Below are positions 52,359-62,174 of a stretch of 64,000 bases of DNA, one piece after another; positions within the stretch are counted from its first letter, which is position 1; the number at the start of each line of letters is the position of its first letter. Location of the stretch: contig NC_019780.1 in assembly GCF_000317615.1 (NCBI RefSeq), positions 3,369,840 through 3,433,839 of the forward strand. The letters are read 5' to 3'. The DNA comes from Dactylococcopsis salina PCC 8305 (lineage in GTDB: Bacteria; Cyanobacteriota; Cyanobacteriia; Cyanobacteriales; Rubidibacteraceae). The notes under the pieces were generated by a model. It saw only the letters and a program-made list of their open reading frames with translations. It did no database searches and was not told the origin of the DNA. A program made the translations under genes and the position numbers.

Positions 52359-54770
52359 TTATTGGTTAAGTTTTGATAGTGCTTTAATTATATTACCTTG
52401 CATTAAGGCGGAAACACCGTCTAAAGTGTGTAAAATCTCTAAATTAGGGTTAAGATTGAGTGCTGTTTCGAGAGTCTTTTCTGCTGCTTGAGGTTGCCAA
52501 TCATAAAGATAGACAAACGCGAGATAAGCATAGGAATGGGGATTTTTAGAATCTAATTCGGTAAGGGTTTTAAACTGCTCGATCGCGCCTTCTGCATCCC
52601 GTTGTAACACTTCGGAAAGTGCTAAAGGATAAAGCCACTCTAGCTTAATTTCTTCTGCTTGTAAACGATATTTTAAGGCGATTTCTGCTTGCTTTAAATA
52701 ATCTTGAATCGGATCATATTGATTAATCCGTTCGATGGTAGCAAAAATGTCTTCTAAAGCCGCTTCCCCTTGAGGAAGTTTCATCGCAGCGAGACGTAAT
52801 TGAGTGACTAAATCTAATTCTGGCGCATTCGGAGAGGATACATTAGCCTCAACTTTTAATGATACATCAGGAAGGTCAAGAGGATAACTTTTTCTGGTTT
52901 CTCGATCGATATATCTCCCTTTTAAGATATAGTCTCCAGAGGGAAGATCAGGAGGAACAAACATCGCTGTATTTTCTCTCACTTGAAACCCTCCTTTTTT
53001 TGCGAGTTGAGTTGATAAATTTCCCATCCCAATCCCATGATCATGTAACCAAAAGTCTTCCTCTCCTTCCCAAGTTAAAAGCACAATTCCTGATTTTAAT
53101 TCTTGCCAATTTCCTTCCCAAGTATAACGGATGGGAATTGAAGCATCCGCAGGAATTTTTTCAGGAAATTCTATGTTCGTTAATTTTACCTTTCTAGGAG
53201 TGTCAGCAATGGGATTAACCTCAACAGTTGCTTCTTTTTTTTGATATAACTTAAGTGAAGTTCGATCGGGTAATTCCCAAGTTTTAGTTAAGCGAAAATC
53301 GTCACCCGTTTCAATGCGACGAGTGATTAAGGTTTGAGGTTGAGAAACTGATCCTTGATCACCGCTTTTAGTTAAAAAATAAGGCAACGATCGAGCGTCT
53401 TTTTCGATATTACCTTCTTCTACTCCCACTTGGCGACCATAAACTTGAAAGTTAGCTTTCGCGCCATAAAAGGAAAAGTTATGTTGATTAATAATTGGTG
53501 TCGAAGGTAAAACGCCTAATGTTGTTCTTAAATAGGTAGAAGTTTTAACAATTTCGCTAATCACTTCCTGATGAGGATAATCTTTTCCGATTGTCGGATA
53601 ATGTTGTACATTCGGACTTAAAATTTTAGTGATCATTTCGCCTTTTAAGGGAAACAAATTTAGAATCATTAATAAGATTCCTAACCCAACACTCCCAGAA
53701 ATAATATAACCTCGCCACTGACGACGCACTAAATATAATCCTTGAGCAAAAATAAGAGATAAAATCGGTAATAAAGGCAAAATATAACGAGCATCTTTAT
53801 TGATGTTTAAGGAGTTGAGGAAGTAACCACCGATTAAAAAGATAGCTAACCAACGGATGGTTTTCATGTCTCGATCATTAAACCAATTTTGATTTCTCAA
53901 CCACAGAAAACCATAAATCAAAAAACAGACAATCGGGATGATTAATAAATGCCAAGATAATAAATAAGGTAAAATCTTTCCGTAGTATATCCAAGCATTG
54001 ATCGTGTTTAATGCGGGATCACCTTCAGCGATTGCTGAGTCAACAGTTGCTCGTTTTCCTGATGTTAAAATCAGTAACCAATTGGTGCGATACCAGGGAT
54101 AAAAAATCAATAGAGAAACCATGAACCCTAAACAGATTTCAAGCAACCTTTGCCACTTTTTTTCCCAAAGTGTCGTTAGTAATAACCAAATAATCGGAAA
54201 CAAAAGAAATAAAAGAACCGTTTGTTTAATCATCAACCCGAAACCGATCGTTATTCCCACCCCGATCGCGCTTAACCAAGTCAGACGATTAGACTGTTTC
54301 CATAAAGTCAAGAAAAAGAAACATAAAGTAACAATTGCGGTGACAGGATAATCAAGAACAAATTCAGTGCGATAACGATACAAACCAGGTAAAATCTGAC
54401 ATAAAATCGCGGCGAGTAAGCCAACTTTCGGGTTAAATAATAAGCAACCGAGACCATAAACCGAGACAATTAAAATCGCACTAAAAACCGTTAAAATTAT
54501 AGTTGCTGCATCGTAATTAGTGCCAAAAACCTCTAAAAAAGGCGCGGTTAAAATATACATTCCAGGGGGAATTTTGGAAGAAAGTAGCCAAATTTGTTCC
54601 CACCAATTTGGATTAAACCATTCTGGTGTTTGAAACGCAGACCAATAATTCATTACTCCATTCAAATAGTCCGCTTGATCCCACGCTGGAACACTCTGAT
54701 CAAAGAAAAACCACGCTCGATCGAGGATCACTCCTCCTAACCAAATTAAACTCAAATAGAGAATCGTCAT
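52359..54770 (-). CDS. Membrane glycosyltransferase (GT39/ArnT-like) with TPR tail
   Basis: An 803-residue integral membrane protein. About 11 helices fill the first ~400 residues. The outer loop after the first helix carries DQSVPAWDQADYLNGVMNYW, the acidic site of GT-C enzymes, and KIPPGMYILTAPF. They transfer a sugar from a polyprenyl phosphate to an acceptor outside. A soluble region follows (~400-640, beta-rich) and then TPR-like helices (~690-800: AIEQFKTLTELDSKNPHSYA). ATG 54770 is preferred to TTG 54773. The GT2 at 24826 could supply a lipid-linked donor, an inference only. Confidence 0.82.
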   Translation of the reverse strand: MTILYLSLIWLGGVILDRAWFFFDQSVPAWDQADYLNGVMNYWSAFQTPEWFNPNWWEQIWLLSSKIPPGMYILTAPFLEVFGTNYDAATIILTVFSAILIVSVYGLGCLLFNPKVGLLAAILCQILPGLYRYRTEFVLDYPVTAIVTLCFFFLTLWKQSNRLTWLSAIGVGITIGFGLMIKQTVLLFLLFPIIWLLLTTLWEKKWQRLLEICLGFMVSLLIFYPWYRTNWLLILTSGKRATVDSAIAEGDPALNTINAWIYYGKILPYLLSWHLLIIPIVCFLIYGFLWLRNQNWFNDRDMKTIRWLAIFLIGGYFLNSLNINKDARYILPLLPILSLIFAQGLYLVRRQWRGYIISGSVGLGILLMILNLFPLKGEMITKILSPNVQHYPTIGKDYPHQEVISEIVKTSTYLRTTLGVLPSTPIINQHNFSFYGAKANFQVYGRQVGVEEGNIEKDARSLPYFLTKSGDQGSVSQPQTLITRRIETGDDFRLTKTWELPDRTSLKLYQKKEATVEVNPIADTPRKVKLTNIEFPEKIPADASIPIRYTWEGNWQELKSGIVLLTWEGEEDFWLHDHGIGMGNLSTQLAKKGGFQVRENTAMFVPPDLPSGDYILKGRYIDRETRKSYPLDLPDVSLKVEANVSSPNAPELDLVTQLRLAAMKLPQGEAALEDIFATIERINQYDPIQDYLKQAEIALKYRLQAEEIKLEWLYPLALSEVLQRDAEGAIEQFKTLTELDSKNPHSYAYLAFVYLYDWQPQAAEKTLETALNLNPNLEILHTLDGVSALMQGNIIKALSKLNQ

Positions 54771-54829
54771 CAAAAGTAATTACCAAAAAATACAATAAAA
54801 ACCTGTCATAATACATCATCTACCGATCG

Positions 54830-55000
54830 TCACAATACCATTTTGGAAGATGATACAAAGTAGGTTGGGTGAAGAGAAACGAAACCCAACACTGAAAAAG
54901 CTAATCGAATCTTCGATTTGGTGAGCCTTCGGCTCAATCACCCCCATTGTCCCTTGTTGCCTCACTCCAAAAAACAATTTAAATTATCAAAAGCTAGTGA
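54830..55000. repeat. Repeats between the glycosyltransferase and TPM genes
   Basis: AATACCATTTTGGAA (also at 49224 and, as its complement, 11095, 60310) is followed by a TTGGGT palindrome at ~54860 and a GTGAGCCTTCGGCTCA hairpin at ~54921. No gene lies in 54771-55127; the last 100 bases must hold the TPM gene promoter. Confidence 0.65.
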
Positions 55001-55127
55001 TTTTAAGCCAAAATCCCTGTCTTAGGTTAGAAAAATCTCTCGTTCACCTGTAACTTTTTTGTTACTATCCTTAAAATAAAGTAAACAAGTGTAAAGAAAT
55101 CTCAGCTTGTTCGTAATTATTTAACAA

Positions 55128-55967
55128 ATGTCGAAACTAACCAACTATATCAAAATGTCTAGGCTCTCCTTCCGTCATCTCCTCATCCTCTTCATCAGTT
55201 GCTGTTTTGGTCTCACCGCTTGGTTAAGCAACCCCCCTCAAGCGCAAGCCTTCGATGATCCTTCCCTACTCCCACAGCAACAAACCCCAATTATTGATTT
55301 AGCCAACTTTCTTCCGAAACTCCAAGAAGAATCATTAATCGAAGAAATCGAGCAATTTGAAAGCGAAACTGGCTGGAAATTACGAGTTTTAACTCAATAT
55401 GACCAAACTCCTGGACGAGCAGTTAAAAAGTATTGGGGGCTAGATGATAAAAGTGTTTTATTAGTCGCTGACTCCAGAGGCGGCAATCTTCTCGCGTTTA
55501 ACGTCGGAGATGATGTCTATGATGTTCTCCCTCGGACTTTTTGGGTAGAATTACAAACTCGGTTTGGCAATATGTTCTATGTCCAAGAAAATGGTCAAAA
55601 TAACGCGATCGCGCAGTCTTTGGATACTGTCAAAGGCTGTTTAGCCAAAGGCGGTTGTAACGTTGTGCCAGGCTTACCTCAAGAACAATGGATATTAACC
55701 CTCATCACCTCCATTGTCGGCGGAATTGTCTTCGGTTTAGCCGCACGACCCCGAAAAGAAGATCAAATCGTTGCCTGGCAATGGGCGTTAATTTTCTCGC
55801 CGCTGTGGGGAATCCTCTTTATTGCCTTTGGTTTAGGTCCAGTTGTCACTCGCACCGCAGACTGGTTGCCAGTGCTTCGTAATGTTCTCGGATTCTTGTT
55901 AGGAGCATTAGTGGTTTATCTTACTCCAATGTTCAACGAAGGAGCGCAATCAGAAGGAAAAACTTAA
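55128..55967 (+). CDS. TPM-domain membrane protein (TLP18.3/Psb32 type)
   Basis: A 279-residue protein with signal peptide (LILFISCCFGLTAWLS, cut near AQAF). A TPM domain follows (~50-180: IIDLANFLPKLQEESLIEEI, ESETGWKLRVLTQ, GNLLAFNVGDDVYDVLP), and then two to three helices at the end. Related proteins (Psb32/TLP18.3) support photosystem II repair in the thylakoid lumen, so that is the likely place. Two in-frame ATGs exist (55128, 55155); the first is taken. Confidence 0.83.
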   Translation: MSKLTNYIKMSRLSFRHLLILFISCCFGLTAWLSNPPQAQAFDDPSLLPQQQTPIIDLANFLPKLQEESLIEEIEQFESETGWKLRVLTQYDQTPGRAVKKYWGLDDKSVLLVADSRGGNLLAFNVGDDVYDVLPRTFWVELQTRFGNMFYVQENGQNNAIAQSLDTVKGCLAKGGCNVVPGLPQEQWILTLITSIVGGIVFGLAARPRKEDQIVAWQWALIFSPLWGILFIAFGLGPVVTRTADWLPVLRNVLGFLLGALVVYLTPMFNEGAQSEGKT

Positions 55968-56108
55968 ACAGTTTCTGATAGGGGTTAACGGAGGGCTGTT
56001 CCATTCTCCCCTATCTACCCCATCTCTTTCTGAGAGGCAAAGATTTCCACAAATGACTAACACATTGCTATAGTTATTAGTTAATTGTGACGTGACAGCA
56101 AAATAAAG

Positions 56109-56996
56109 ATGAAAATTAGAAGACGACCTCCAAATCCTGCGGTTCATGTGAATACAGTACGCTATCAAGTGGCGTTTCCTAATGATGAACCACAGAATAT
56201 TTTGGAGAAAATTGTTTGGCAGAAAGAGAAGGAAGTTGACCAAAGACGAGAAAAACTTCCTTTTCTTCAGTTAGGAAAACAGGTAAAAGATGATGCACCA
56301 CCAGTGCGAGATTTCCTAACCGCTTTAAAACAGGGAAAACGTAATCCAGCGTTGATTGCTGAGATTAAAAAAGCCTCTCCCAGTAAAGGGGTGATTCGAG
56401 AAGATTTCGATCCCGTTGCTTTAGCAGAAACCTATGAGAAAGCTGGGGCGAGTTGTTTGTCTGTGTTAACCGATGTCAGTTTTTTTCAGGGAAGTTTTGA
56501 GAATTTAGGGTTGGCAAGAAAAGCAGTCGAGTTGCCTTTATTATGCAAAGAGTTTATTATTTATCCTTATCAAATTTATCAAGCGCGTCTGGTTGGTGCG
56601 GATGCGATTTTATTGATTGTAGCAATCTTAAATGATCAAGATTTAAACTATTTTGTGAAAATTGTTAATAGTTTAGGAATGATTCCCCTTGTGGAAGTGC
56701 ATACTTTAGAAGAACTCGATCGAGCTTTAGCGGTGGAAGGAGTAAAATTGATCGGGATTAATAACCGCAACCTTGAAGATTTTTCCGTAGATACCCAAAC
56801 CACAGTTGATCTCATTAAGCAACGGCGAGACTCCTTACAAGCCAAAGATATCACTGTAATTAGTGAGTCTGGATTACATACAGCAGATGATCTAGAAACG
56901 GTAAAAGCCGCTGGTGCAAATGGTGTACTAATTGGAGAATCTTTATTAGTCAAACCTGATCCCAGTGGCGCGATCGAGTCCCTTTATAATAAATAA
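56109..56996 (+). CDS. trpC: Indole-3-glycerol phosphate synthase
   Basis: TrpC closes the indole ring in tryptophan synthesis. The 295-residue product has an N-terminal extension (~50 residues) usual in cyanobacteria, then catalytic Lys in [13 protein letters not shown], Lys in LLCKEFII, Glu in [27 protein letters not shown] and [13 protein letters not shown]. Phosphate binding is in GVLIGESLL. No other trp gene is adjacent. A DUF5340 gene follows after 37 bases. Confidence 0.95.
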   Translation: MKIRRRPPNPAVHVNTVRYQVAFPNDEPQNILEKIVWQKEKEVDQRREKLPFLQLGKQVKDDAPPVRDFLTALKQGKRNPALIAEIKKASPSKGVIREDFDPVALAETYEKAGASCLSVLTDVSFFQGSFENLGLARKAVELPLLCKEFIIYPYQIYQARLVGADAILLIVAILNDQDLNYFVKIVNSLGMIPLVEVHTLEELDRALAVEGVKLIGINNRNLEDFSVDTQTTVDLIKQRRDSLQAKDITVISESGLHTADDLETVKAAGANGVLIGESLLVKPDPSGAIESLYNK

Positions 56997-57033
56997 CACC
57001 GCATTAAAAGTGCGTTCACGGTTAGAAATACTT

Positions 57034-57288
57034 ATGGAACCTTTACCCCTCCCTTCTCATATCCATTACGAATTACTGTTACAACTTCTCGAACGTCAAA
57101 CCGTTACCGCAACTTACCAAAATCCAGCCCTGCGCGAACAAACTCGACAACTGATTATTACCTTGCGGAAAGCACTGGCGCAACAGAAGCAAATCGAGGC
57201 GATGTGTCAAGAAACCAATTACCCGATCGAATATCGTTGGTCACTGAATCCTGATCCCGTTTCTTCCGCCCATTCTCGATTTCAATAG
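57034..57288 (+). CDS. DUF5340-family protein
   Basis: 84 residues from ATG 57034: MEPLPLPSHIHYELLLQLLE, then a helical stretch with QLIITLRKALAQQKQIEAMC and YRWSLN near the end. This matches the small cyanobacterial DUF5340 family; function unknown. An upstream in-frame extension to 56965 overlaps trpC and has no support. Confidence 0.8.
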   Translation: MEPLPLPSHIHYELLLQLLERQTVTATYQNPALREQTRQLIITLRKALAQQKQIEAMCQETNYPIEYRWSLNPDPVSSAHSRFQ

Positions 57289-57419
57289 TTCAGTATTTGC
57301 AAAGAAAGTGAGATAATATAACCCGCTTTTGTTGATCCCGTCGATCGCTAAAAGATGCAAATTGACGCGAAACGATCACGGAGACTTGGCAATAATTACA
57401 TAGACCAAAAGGAGATTGT

Positions 57420-58574
57420 ATGGAAAATAAAGATTTATTAATGATTCCAGGGCCGACCCCAGTACCAGAAAACGTCCTACTCGCCCAAGCCAAACACCCC
57501 ATCGGTCATCGTAGCCCAGAATTTAGCGAAATCATTGGCGAGATCAACGAAAACTTAAAATGGTTACATCAAACGAAACAAGATGTTTTAACTGTTACCG
57601 CCAGTGGTACAGGCGCAATGGAAGCGGGAATTATCAACTTTCTCAGTGCTGGCGATCGAGTTTTAGTGGGTTCTAATGGTAAATTTGGAGAACGCTGGGC
57701 AGATATGACGGAAGCGTTTGGCTTAAAAACCGAACGCATTGCCGCCGGTTGGGGAGAAGTGCTTGATCCAGAAGCGATCCGTGAAAAGCTGGAAGCAGAC
57801 ACAAACCAAGAAATCAAAGCCGTCATTGTCACTCATTCGGAAACTTCCACAGGGGTTTTAAATGATTTAGAAACCATTAATCGCCACGTTAAAAATCATG
57901 GTGAAGCATTAATTATCGTTGATGCTGTCACCAGTTTAGGCGCGGTGAGTCTTCCCATTGATCAATGGGGATTAGATGTGGTCGCCTCTGGTTCACAAAA
58001 AGGTTATATGATCCCCCCTGGTTTGGGATTTATTGCCGTCAGCGAAAAAGCATGGCAAGCCTACGAAACGGCGACACTGCCCAAATTCTATTTGGATTTA
58101 GGACCCTATCGGAAATCAACGGCGAAAAATAGCACTCCTTACACGCCACCGATTAACCTCATGTATGGCTTACAAGCAGCGTTAAAAATGATGCGAAATG
58201 AAGGGTTAGAAAACATTTTTGCTCGCCATGAACGCAATACTCAAGCCACACGGGCGGCGATCGAAGCACTAGGTTTGCCCTTATTTGCGCCTAACAACGC
58301 TGCTAGTCGAGCAGTGACGGCGGTTGAACCCACCACTGTCGAAGCGGAAAAAGTGCGTTCGGTGATGAAAAAACAGTTTAATATTGCCCTTGCTGGCGGA
58401 CAAAATGAACTCAAGGGACGCATTTTCCGAATTGGTCACTTAGGGTTTGTCAGTGAGCGAGATGTGTTAACCGTTGTCGGCGCACTAGAGGCAACGTTGC
58501 GAGAATTAGGACATGAAACCATGGCAAATGGTGCAGGAGTAGCGGCTGCGACCAGAGTTTTGGCTTACTCCTAA
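57420..58574 (+). CDS. Class V aminotransferase (serine/alanine-glyoxylate aminotransferase-like)
   Basis: A 384-residue PLP enzyme of the alanine-/serine-glyoxylate aminotransferase group, earlier called soluble hydrogenase small subunit in cyanobacteria. It starts MENKDLLMIPGPTPVP, has GTGAMEAGIINFLSAGDRV, Asp in IVDAVTSLGAVSLPID and the PLP lysine in VASGSQKGYMIPPGLG. The C-terminal FRIGHLGFV contains the substrate Arg. It probably acts in photorespiratory glycine/serine metabolism. AAAGGAGA lies seven bases before the ATG. Confidence 0.9.
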   Translation: MENKDLLMIPGPTPVPENVLLAQAKHPIGHRSPEFSEIIGEINENLKWLHQTKQDVLTVTASGTGAMEAGIINFLSAGDRVLVGSNGKFGERWADMTEAFGLKTERIAAGWGEVLDPEAIREKLEADTNQEIKAVIVTHSETSTGVLNDLETINRHVKNHGEALIIVDAVTSLGAVSLPIDQWGLDVVASGSQKGYMIPPGLGFIAVSEKAWQAYETATLPKFYLDLGPYRKSTAKNSTPYTPPINLMYGLQAALKMMRNEGLENIFARHERNTQATRAAIEALGLPLFAPNNAASRAVTAVEPTTVEAEKVRSVMKKQFNIALAGGQNELKGRIFRIGHLGFVSERDVLTVVGALEATLRELGHETMANGAGVAAATRVLAYS

Positions 58575-58579
58575 TTGGT

Positions 58580-58745
58580 AACAGTGATCAGTGACCAATG
58601 TAGAGACGTTCCATGGAACGTCTCCCAATGACCAATGACCAGTGATCAGTGATCAGTGATCAGTGAATTAATAATCGATCAATCTTTCACTGTTACTAAT
58701 TAAGTTTGAGAACTACTGGTAACTGGTAACTGGTAACTGGTAACT
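58580..58745. repeat. Compound repeat: heptamers, GACGTTCC palindrome and anchor
   Basis: CAGTGATCAGTGACC is followed by the GACGTTCC palindrome (58602-58626), more heptamers, then TACTAATTAAGTTTGAGAAC (58692 on) and four TGGTAAC units, a variant heptamer. The remaining gap to 58966 contains no ORF and should hold the promoter of the next gene; I see no clear box. Confidence 0.75.
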
Positions 58746-58966
58746 GCTTTGTCTTTGATTTTGATTCAGGGATCGCTAATGTCAAGATTCTATGACATAA
58801 TGATCCCCAAAGTAGCGATGAAGCCGTGAATGACTGAAAAAAACTAGATTTGTCCCTTGACCTTGCCTAGGGATCATTTGCTAAAACTATAAATACGGCG
58901 ACCCCTGCGTGACATTTAATCCTTTATCGAAGCCGATTATCGTCCTTAAACATCAAATTAAAGCCA

Positions 58967-60175
58967 ATGGCAAAAGCACGTCCCCCTCTAAAAGAAATGA
59001 CATTGCGTCAACTGCGAAAAGTAGCGAGTGAATACAATATCTCTCGTTATAGTCGGATGCGAAAATCGCAGTTATTGGAAGCAATTTTAAGTATTGAACA
59101 ACAAAGCCAACACTCTACTGATCCCATCCCCGCATCGGAAACGCAAGAGGCGATGGAGGCGGCAAAATTTGAGTTGGGAACTAGCGAAAATACGATAACT
59201 GATGATGATTTAGCGTCGGTGGATGAAGGATTGCCAGAATTGCCTGGCGGTTATGGTAAAAGTAGAATTGTGATCATGCCTCGTGATCCAGAATGGAGTT
59301 ATGTCTATTGGGATGTTCCCAATGAACACAAGGAAGCGTTACGCCGTCAGGGAGGACAGCAGCTGGTTTTACGTCTCTATGATGTGACACAAGGGGAGAT
59401 GGAAACGCAAACTCCGAAAGGGGTTCAGGAATATCCTGTGGATGAGTTGGCACGAGAATGGTATGTTCCAATCCCCGTGAGCGATCGAGATTATCTTTGT
59501 GAAATTGGTTATCGCTGTTCCGATGGCACTTGGTTACTTTTAGCTCGATCGGCCCCCGTTCACACCCCGCCAGTTTATCCCTCCGATTGGATTGAAGATC
59601 ACTTTATTGAAGTGAGTTGGGAGGAGGATTTAGAAGCGATCCCAGAAGAAGAGTTGGCGTTACCAGAGCCGAAAGAGGCTCAAAAATCAGGTCAGGGTTT
59701 AGCAGAACGGAATCAGAAGATTTACGAAGAGATTTTTGAAATGTCTGATCCGTTAGAAGGAGAACGGATGGCAGGTTCGTTTTATAATTCTAGACCCCCT
59801 TCTGTCACCAGTTCTTATGTTTTTCCTTCTGGGGCTGGACTTTGGGCGACTCCAGAAACCACTGACGGGGAAGGATTTGTTCCCAGTTGGGAAGGGATTC
59901 CTCCCGCTTTATCCTTAGTTGGGGAAACAGAATTGATGATTTCTGGTGCAACGGAATCAGGAGCAACGCTTGTGGTGGGAGAACAACGCATTCAAACGAG
60001 TGCTGATGGCAAGTTTAATTTTCAGGTGTCTTTTGCAAATGACGCGCTCGAGTCTCCCATGATTGCTTATTCTGCGGAAGGAAAACCAATTTTCTCCCTA
60101 GAAATGAAGTTTACCAAACACGCCACTCGCCTCGATCGTCCAGTGACTGGAAAAACAGTTTTGCAGTGGTCTTAA
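58967..60175 (+). CDS. DUF4912-domain protein with Rho_N/SAP-like N-terminus
   Basis: A 402-residue soluble protein. Residues ~8-45 (LKEMTLRQLRKVASEYNISR, YSRMRKSQLLEAIL) form a Rho_N/SAP-type nucleic-acid-binding motif. The DUF4912 core (~95-210) has IVIMPRDPEWSYVYWDVPNE and YLCEIGYRCSDGTWLLLARS. The C-terminal part is beta-rich. The role is unknown; a DNA- or RNA-bound scaffold is possible. The gene stands alone, ~350 bases from the sigma factor. Confidence 0.85.
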   Translation: MAKARPPLKEMTLRQLRKVASEYNISRYSRMRKSQLLEAILSIEQQSQHSTDPIPASETQEAMEAAKFELGTSENTITDDDLASVDEGLPELPGGYGKSRIVIMPRDPEWSYVYWDVPNEHKEALRRQGGQQLVLRLYDVTQGEMETQTPKGVQEYPVDELAREWYVPIPVSDRDYLCEIGYRCSDGTWLLLARSAPVHTPPVYPSDWIEDHFIEVSWEEDLEAIPEEELALPEPKEAQKSGQGLAERNQKIYEEIFEMSDPLEGERMAGSFYNSRPPSVTSSYVFPSGAGLWATPETTDGEGFVPSWEGIPPALSLVGETELMISGATESGATLVVGEQRIQTSADGKFNFQVSFANDALESPMIAYSAEGKPIFSLEMKFTKHATRLDRPVTGKTVLQWS

Positions 60176-60225
60176 ACCGATCTAGTGAGGGAGAAACCTG
60201 ATCATCCCCACTGTTCTCTATTCCC

Positions 60226-60335
60226 TTATACCATGCGTGAATAATTAGCGCTATATACCGACTCCTAGTTCCCCCCTTTCAAAGGGGGGTTAGGGGGGAT
60301 TGATTGTAACTTAACTTTTCCAAAATGGTATTACC
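60226..60335. repeat. Composite repeat with ATACCAT/ATGGTAT ends
   Basis: It starts TATACCATGCGTGAATAATT, contains CCCCCCTTTCAAAGGGGGG, and ends TTTTCCAAAATGGTATTAC. Parts recur at 17948 (start), 11090 and 15395 (end), 46404 and 41395 (C/G palindrome). The ends are inverted repeats, so it may be a transposable repeat. No gene lies in 60176-60531. Confidence 0.6.
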
Positions 60336-60531
60336 TGAGCGCAGCCGAAGAGCTTACTGTCAGTGACCGAAAATATCGATGACAAATTATAAATAACAAA
60401 TAACAAAATCTGACATCGGTTTCTGGCAGAATAAGGAGCAAGCAAGACGAGATTAGAGGCTTAAGGTCTTGTGGTTTCATCTCGGAAACTTTATTTATCC
60501 TTATTCGGTCTTGGACAAGAGAGAACAGAAA

Positions 60532-61215
60532 ATGACTGTAAGCAATCGCCCAATAAATCCTCCCTTATCAGCATCTTGGTCAAATTCAGAAGCAGTTTCG
60601 GTTTCTAATACTGAAGTCAGTCCCACCCAACTTTCTGATCATCAATTGGTTTTACGTTGTCAGCAAGGGGTAAAGCCCGATCGCGCGATGTTCTCAGAAT
60701 TGTTACGTCGGAATCAATCTCATGTGGAAAAAATGCTCTATCATTTAGCCCCAGATTGGTCCGATCGCGCGGATTTAGTGCAAGAGGTATGGATACGAGT
60801 TTATCGGAATATTCAACGCCTGAAAGAACCGATGAAATTTCGCGGTTGGTTGAGTCGGATTACCACCAATTTATTCTATGATGAATTGCGAAAACGGAAG
60901 CGAGTCAAAAGTCCAATCTCTCTGGATGCACCGCGTCAAGTAGATGATGGAGAATTAAACTGGGAAGTGGCGACAGATGTTCCGAGTCCCGACCAAGATT
61001 TGAGTAGCCAAGAATTTTATGATAAGTTAAACCGCGCGATCGCGGCTCTTCCAGAATCCTTCCGAACGACAATTATTTTAAGGGAAATTGAGGGCTTTTC
61101 TTACGAAGAAATTTCAGAAATGACTGGGGTTTCTTTAGGAACAGTTAAGTCTAGAATTGCAAGAGCCAGAGCTAAATTACAAAGTGTCTTACAACCATAT
61201 TTTGAGTTACACTAA
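60532..61215 (+). CDS. ECF-type RNA polymerase sigma factor
   Basis: A 227-residue sigma-70 family protein with region 2 (LVQEVWIRVYRNIQRLK, FRGWLSRITTNLFYDELRKR) and region 4 (ALPESFRTTIILREIEGFSY, EEISEMTGVSLGTVKSRIAR). Region 3 is absent. ATG 60532 is chosen; the frame is open to GTG 60469 but the extra residues look unlike the family. The next gene encodes a likely anti-sigma factor 146 bases downstream. It resembles cyanobacterial SigG-type factors, but I do not assign the name. Confidence 0.9.
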   Translation: MTVSNRPINPPLSASWSNSEAVSVSNTEVSPTQLSDHQLVLRCQQGVKPDRAMFSELLRRNQSHVEKMLYHLAPDWSDRADLVQEVWIRVYRNIQRLKEPMKFRGWLSRITTNLFYDELRKRKRVKSPISLDAPRQVDDGELNWEVATDVPSPDQDLSSQEFYDKLNRAIAALPESFRTTIILREIEGFSYEEISEMTGVSLGTVKSRIARARAKLQSVLQPYFELH

Positions 61216-61361
61216 GAAGTAATTGCTGGGAAGCATCCCGTTTCTAGCTGACCTTAATCACTATTAAGTAATTATTCATCGCGGTTATTTTGAGCAAAAG
61301 ATGATTGATCAAGGTTTAGGTAGGGAGTGGATAGAGGCATAATGGAAGGGCAAGGGAGAAC

Positions 61362-61799
61362 ATGAAAAACCGACAACATTTTGAGTTACTCAGTGCCTAC
61401 CTCGATCGAGAATTACCCCCACAAGAAGAGGAAAAAGTAGAGGCTTGGTTAATTAATGATCCTGAAGCACAGAAAACTTACAAAAACCTCTTAAAAATCC
61501 GATATCGCCTGAGACAGCTTCCCGCCCCTTGGTCGAAGCCTTCGAGTCAAGTTTTAAGTCGAGAGGTGATTACGAAAGCAGAAAATTACCAATTTATGCA
61601 ACTGTTGTTTTGGAGGGGAGGAACGATCGCCGCTCTTTTGATCACGATCGTGTCAGGAGTCTTATCTTGGAACGGTTCTCCCAGCGATCGTTTCGCTGAT
61701 GCTGAAGTCAAATCCTCAGAGGCTTTAATGATTTCGATCAACCAACCGATCGTAGAAAAACCGATCATTCCTGTTTCCAGCCCCTCATCTGATCAGTGA
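61362..61799 (+). CDS. Putative anti-sigma factor, membrane protein
   Basis: A 145-residue protein. The N-terminal ~45 residues (HFELLSAYLDRELPPQEEEK, VEAWLINDPEAQKTYKNLLK) match the anti-sigma domain that binds ECF factors, but the HxxxCxxC zinc motif is absent. One transmembrane helix follows (~80-102, GTIAALLITIVSGVLSW) and then a short periplasmic tail. The position after the sigma gene supports the assignment. The last codons (GAT CAG) and stop TGA belong to the heptamer array that follows. Confidence 0.8.
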   Translation: MKNRQHFELLSAYLDRELPPQEEEKVEAWLINDPEAQKTYKNLLKIRYRLRQLPAPWSKPSSQVLSREVITKAENYQFMQLLFWRGGTIAALLITIVSGVLSWNGSPSDRFADAEVKSSEALMISINQPIVEKPIIPVSSPSSDQ

Positions 61800-62044
61800 T
61801 CAGTGATCAGTGACCAGTGACCAGTGACCAGTGACCAGTGACCAGTGATCAGTAATCAGTGACCAGTAATCAGTGACCAGTGATCAGTGACCAGTGACCA
61901 GTGACCAGTGACCAGTAATCAGTGACCAGTAATCAGTGACCAGTGACCAGTGACCAGTGACCAGTAATCAGTGACCAGTGATCAGTGATCAGTAATCAGT
62001 GACCAGTGACCAGTGACCAGTGACCAGTAATCAGTGACCAGTGA
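61791..62044. repeat. Heptamer tandem array (GATCAGT/GACCAGT)
   Basis: About 36 units of 7 bp, mainly GACCAGT with interspersed GATCAGT and AATCAGT; it is the reverse complement of the 17997 array. It provides the end of the anti-sigma gene. No spacers. Confidence 0.92.
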
Positions 62045-62059
62045 ATAGAAAAGAAGAAG

Positions 62060-62172
62060 AAAAACTACCCACTACCCACTACCCACTAACAAATAACAAA
62101 TAACGAATAACGAATAACGAATAACAAATAACGAATAGATGTTGGGTTTCGTGATCCTCCACCCAACCCACG
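62060..62172. repeat. Short tandem runs and TTGGGT palindrome
   Basis: Three copies of CTACCCA are followed by repeated AACAAAT/AACGAAT units (ATAACGAATAACG), mirrored by ATTCGTT runs near 10105 and 12356, and then a TTGGGT palindrome ending at the alaS stop. Confidence 0.75.
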
Positions 62173-62174
62173 TT

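Noticed and set aside
60657-60881. 74-codon ORF in another frame of the sigma factor gene
   Set aside because: It is a shadow of sigma region 2 coding and has no ribosome binding site.
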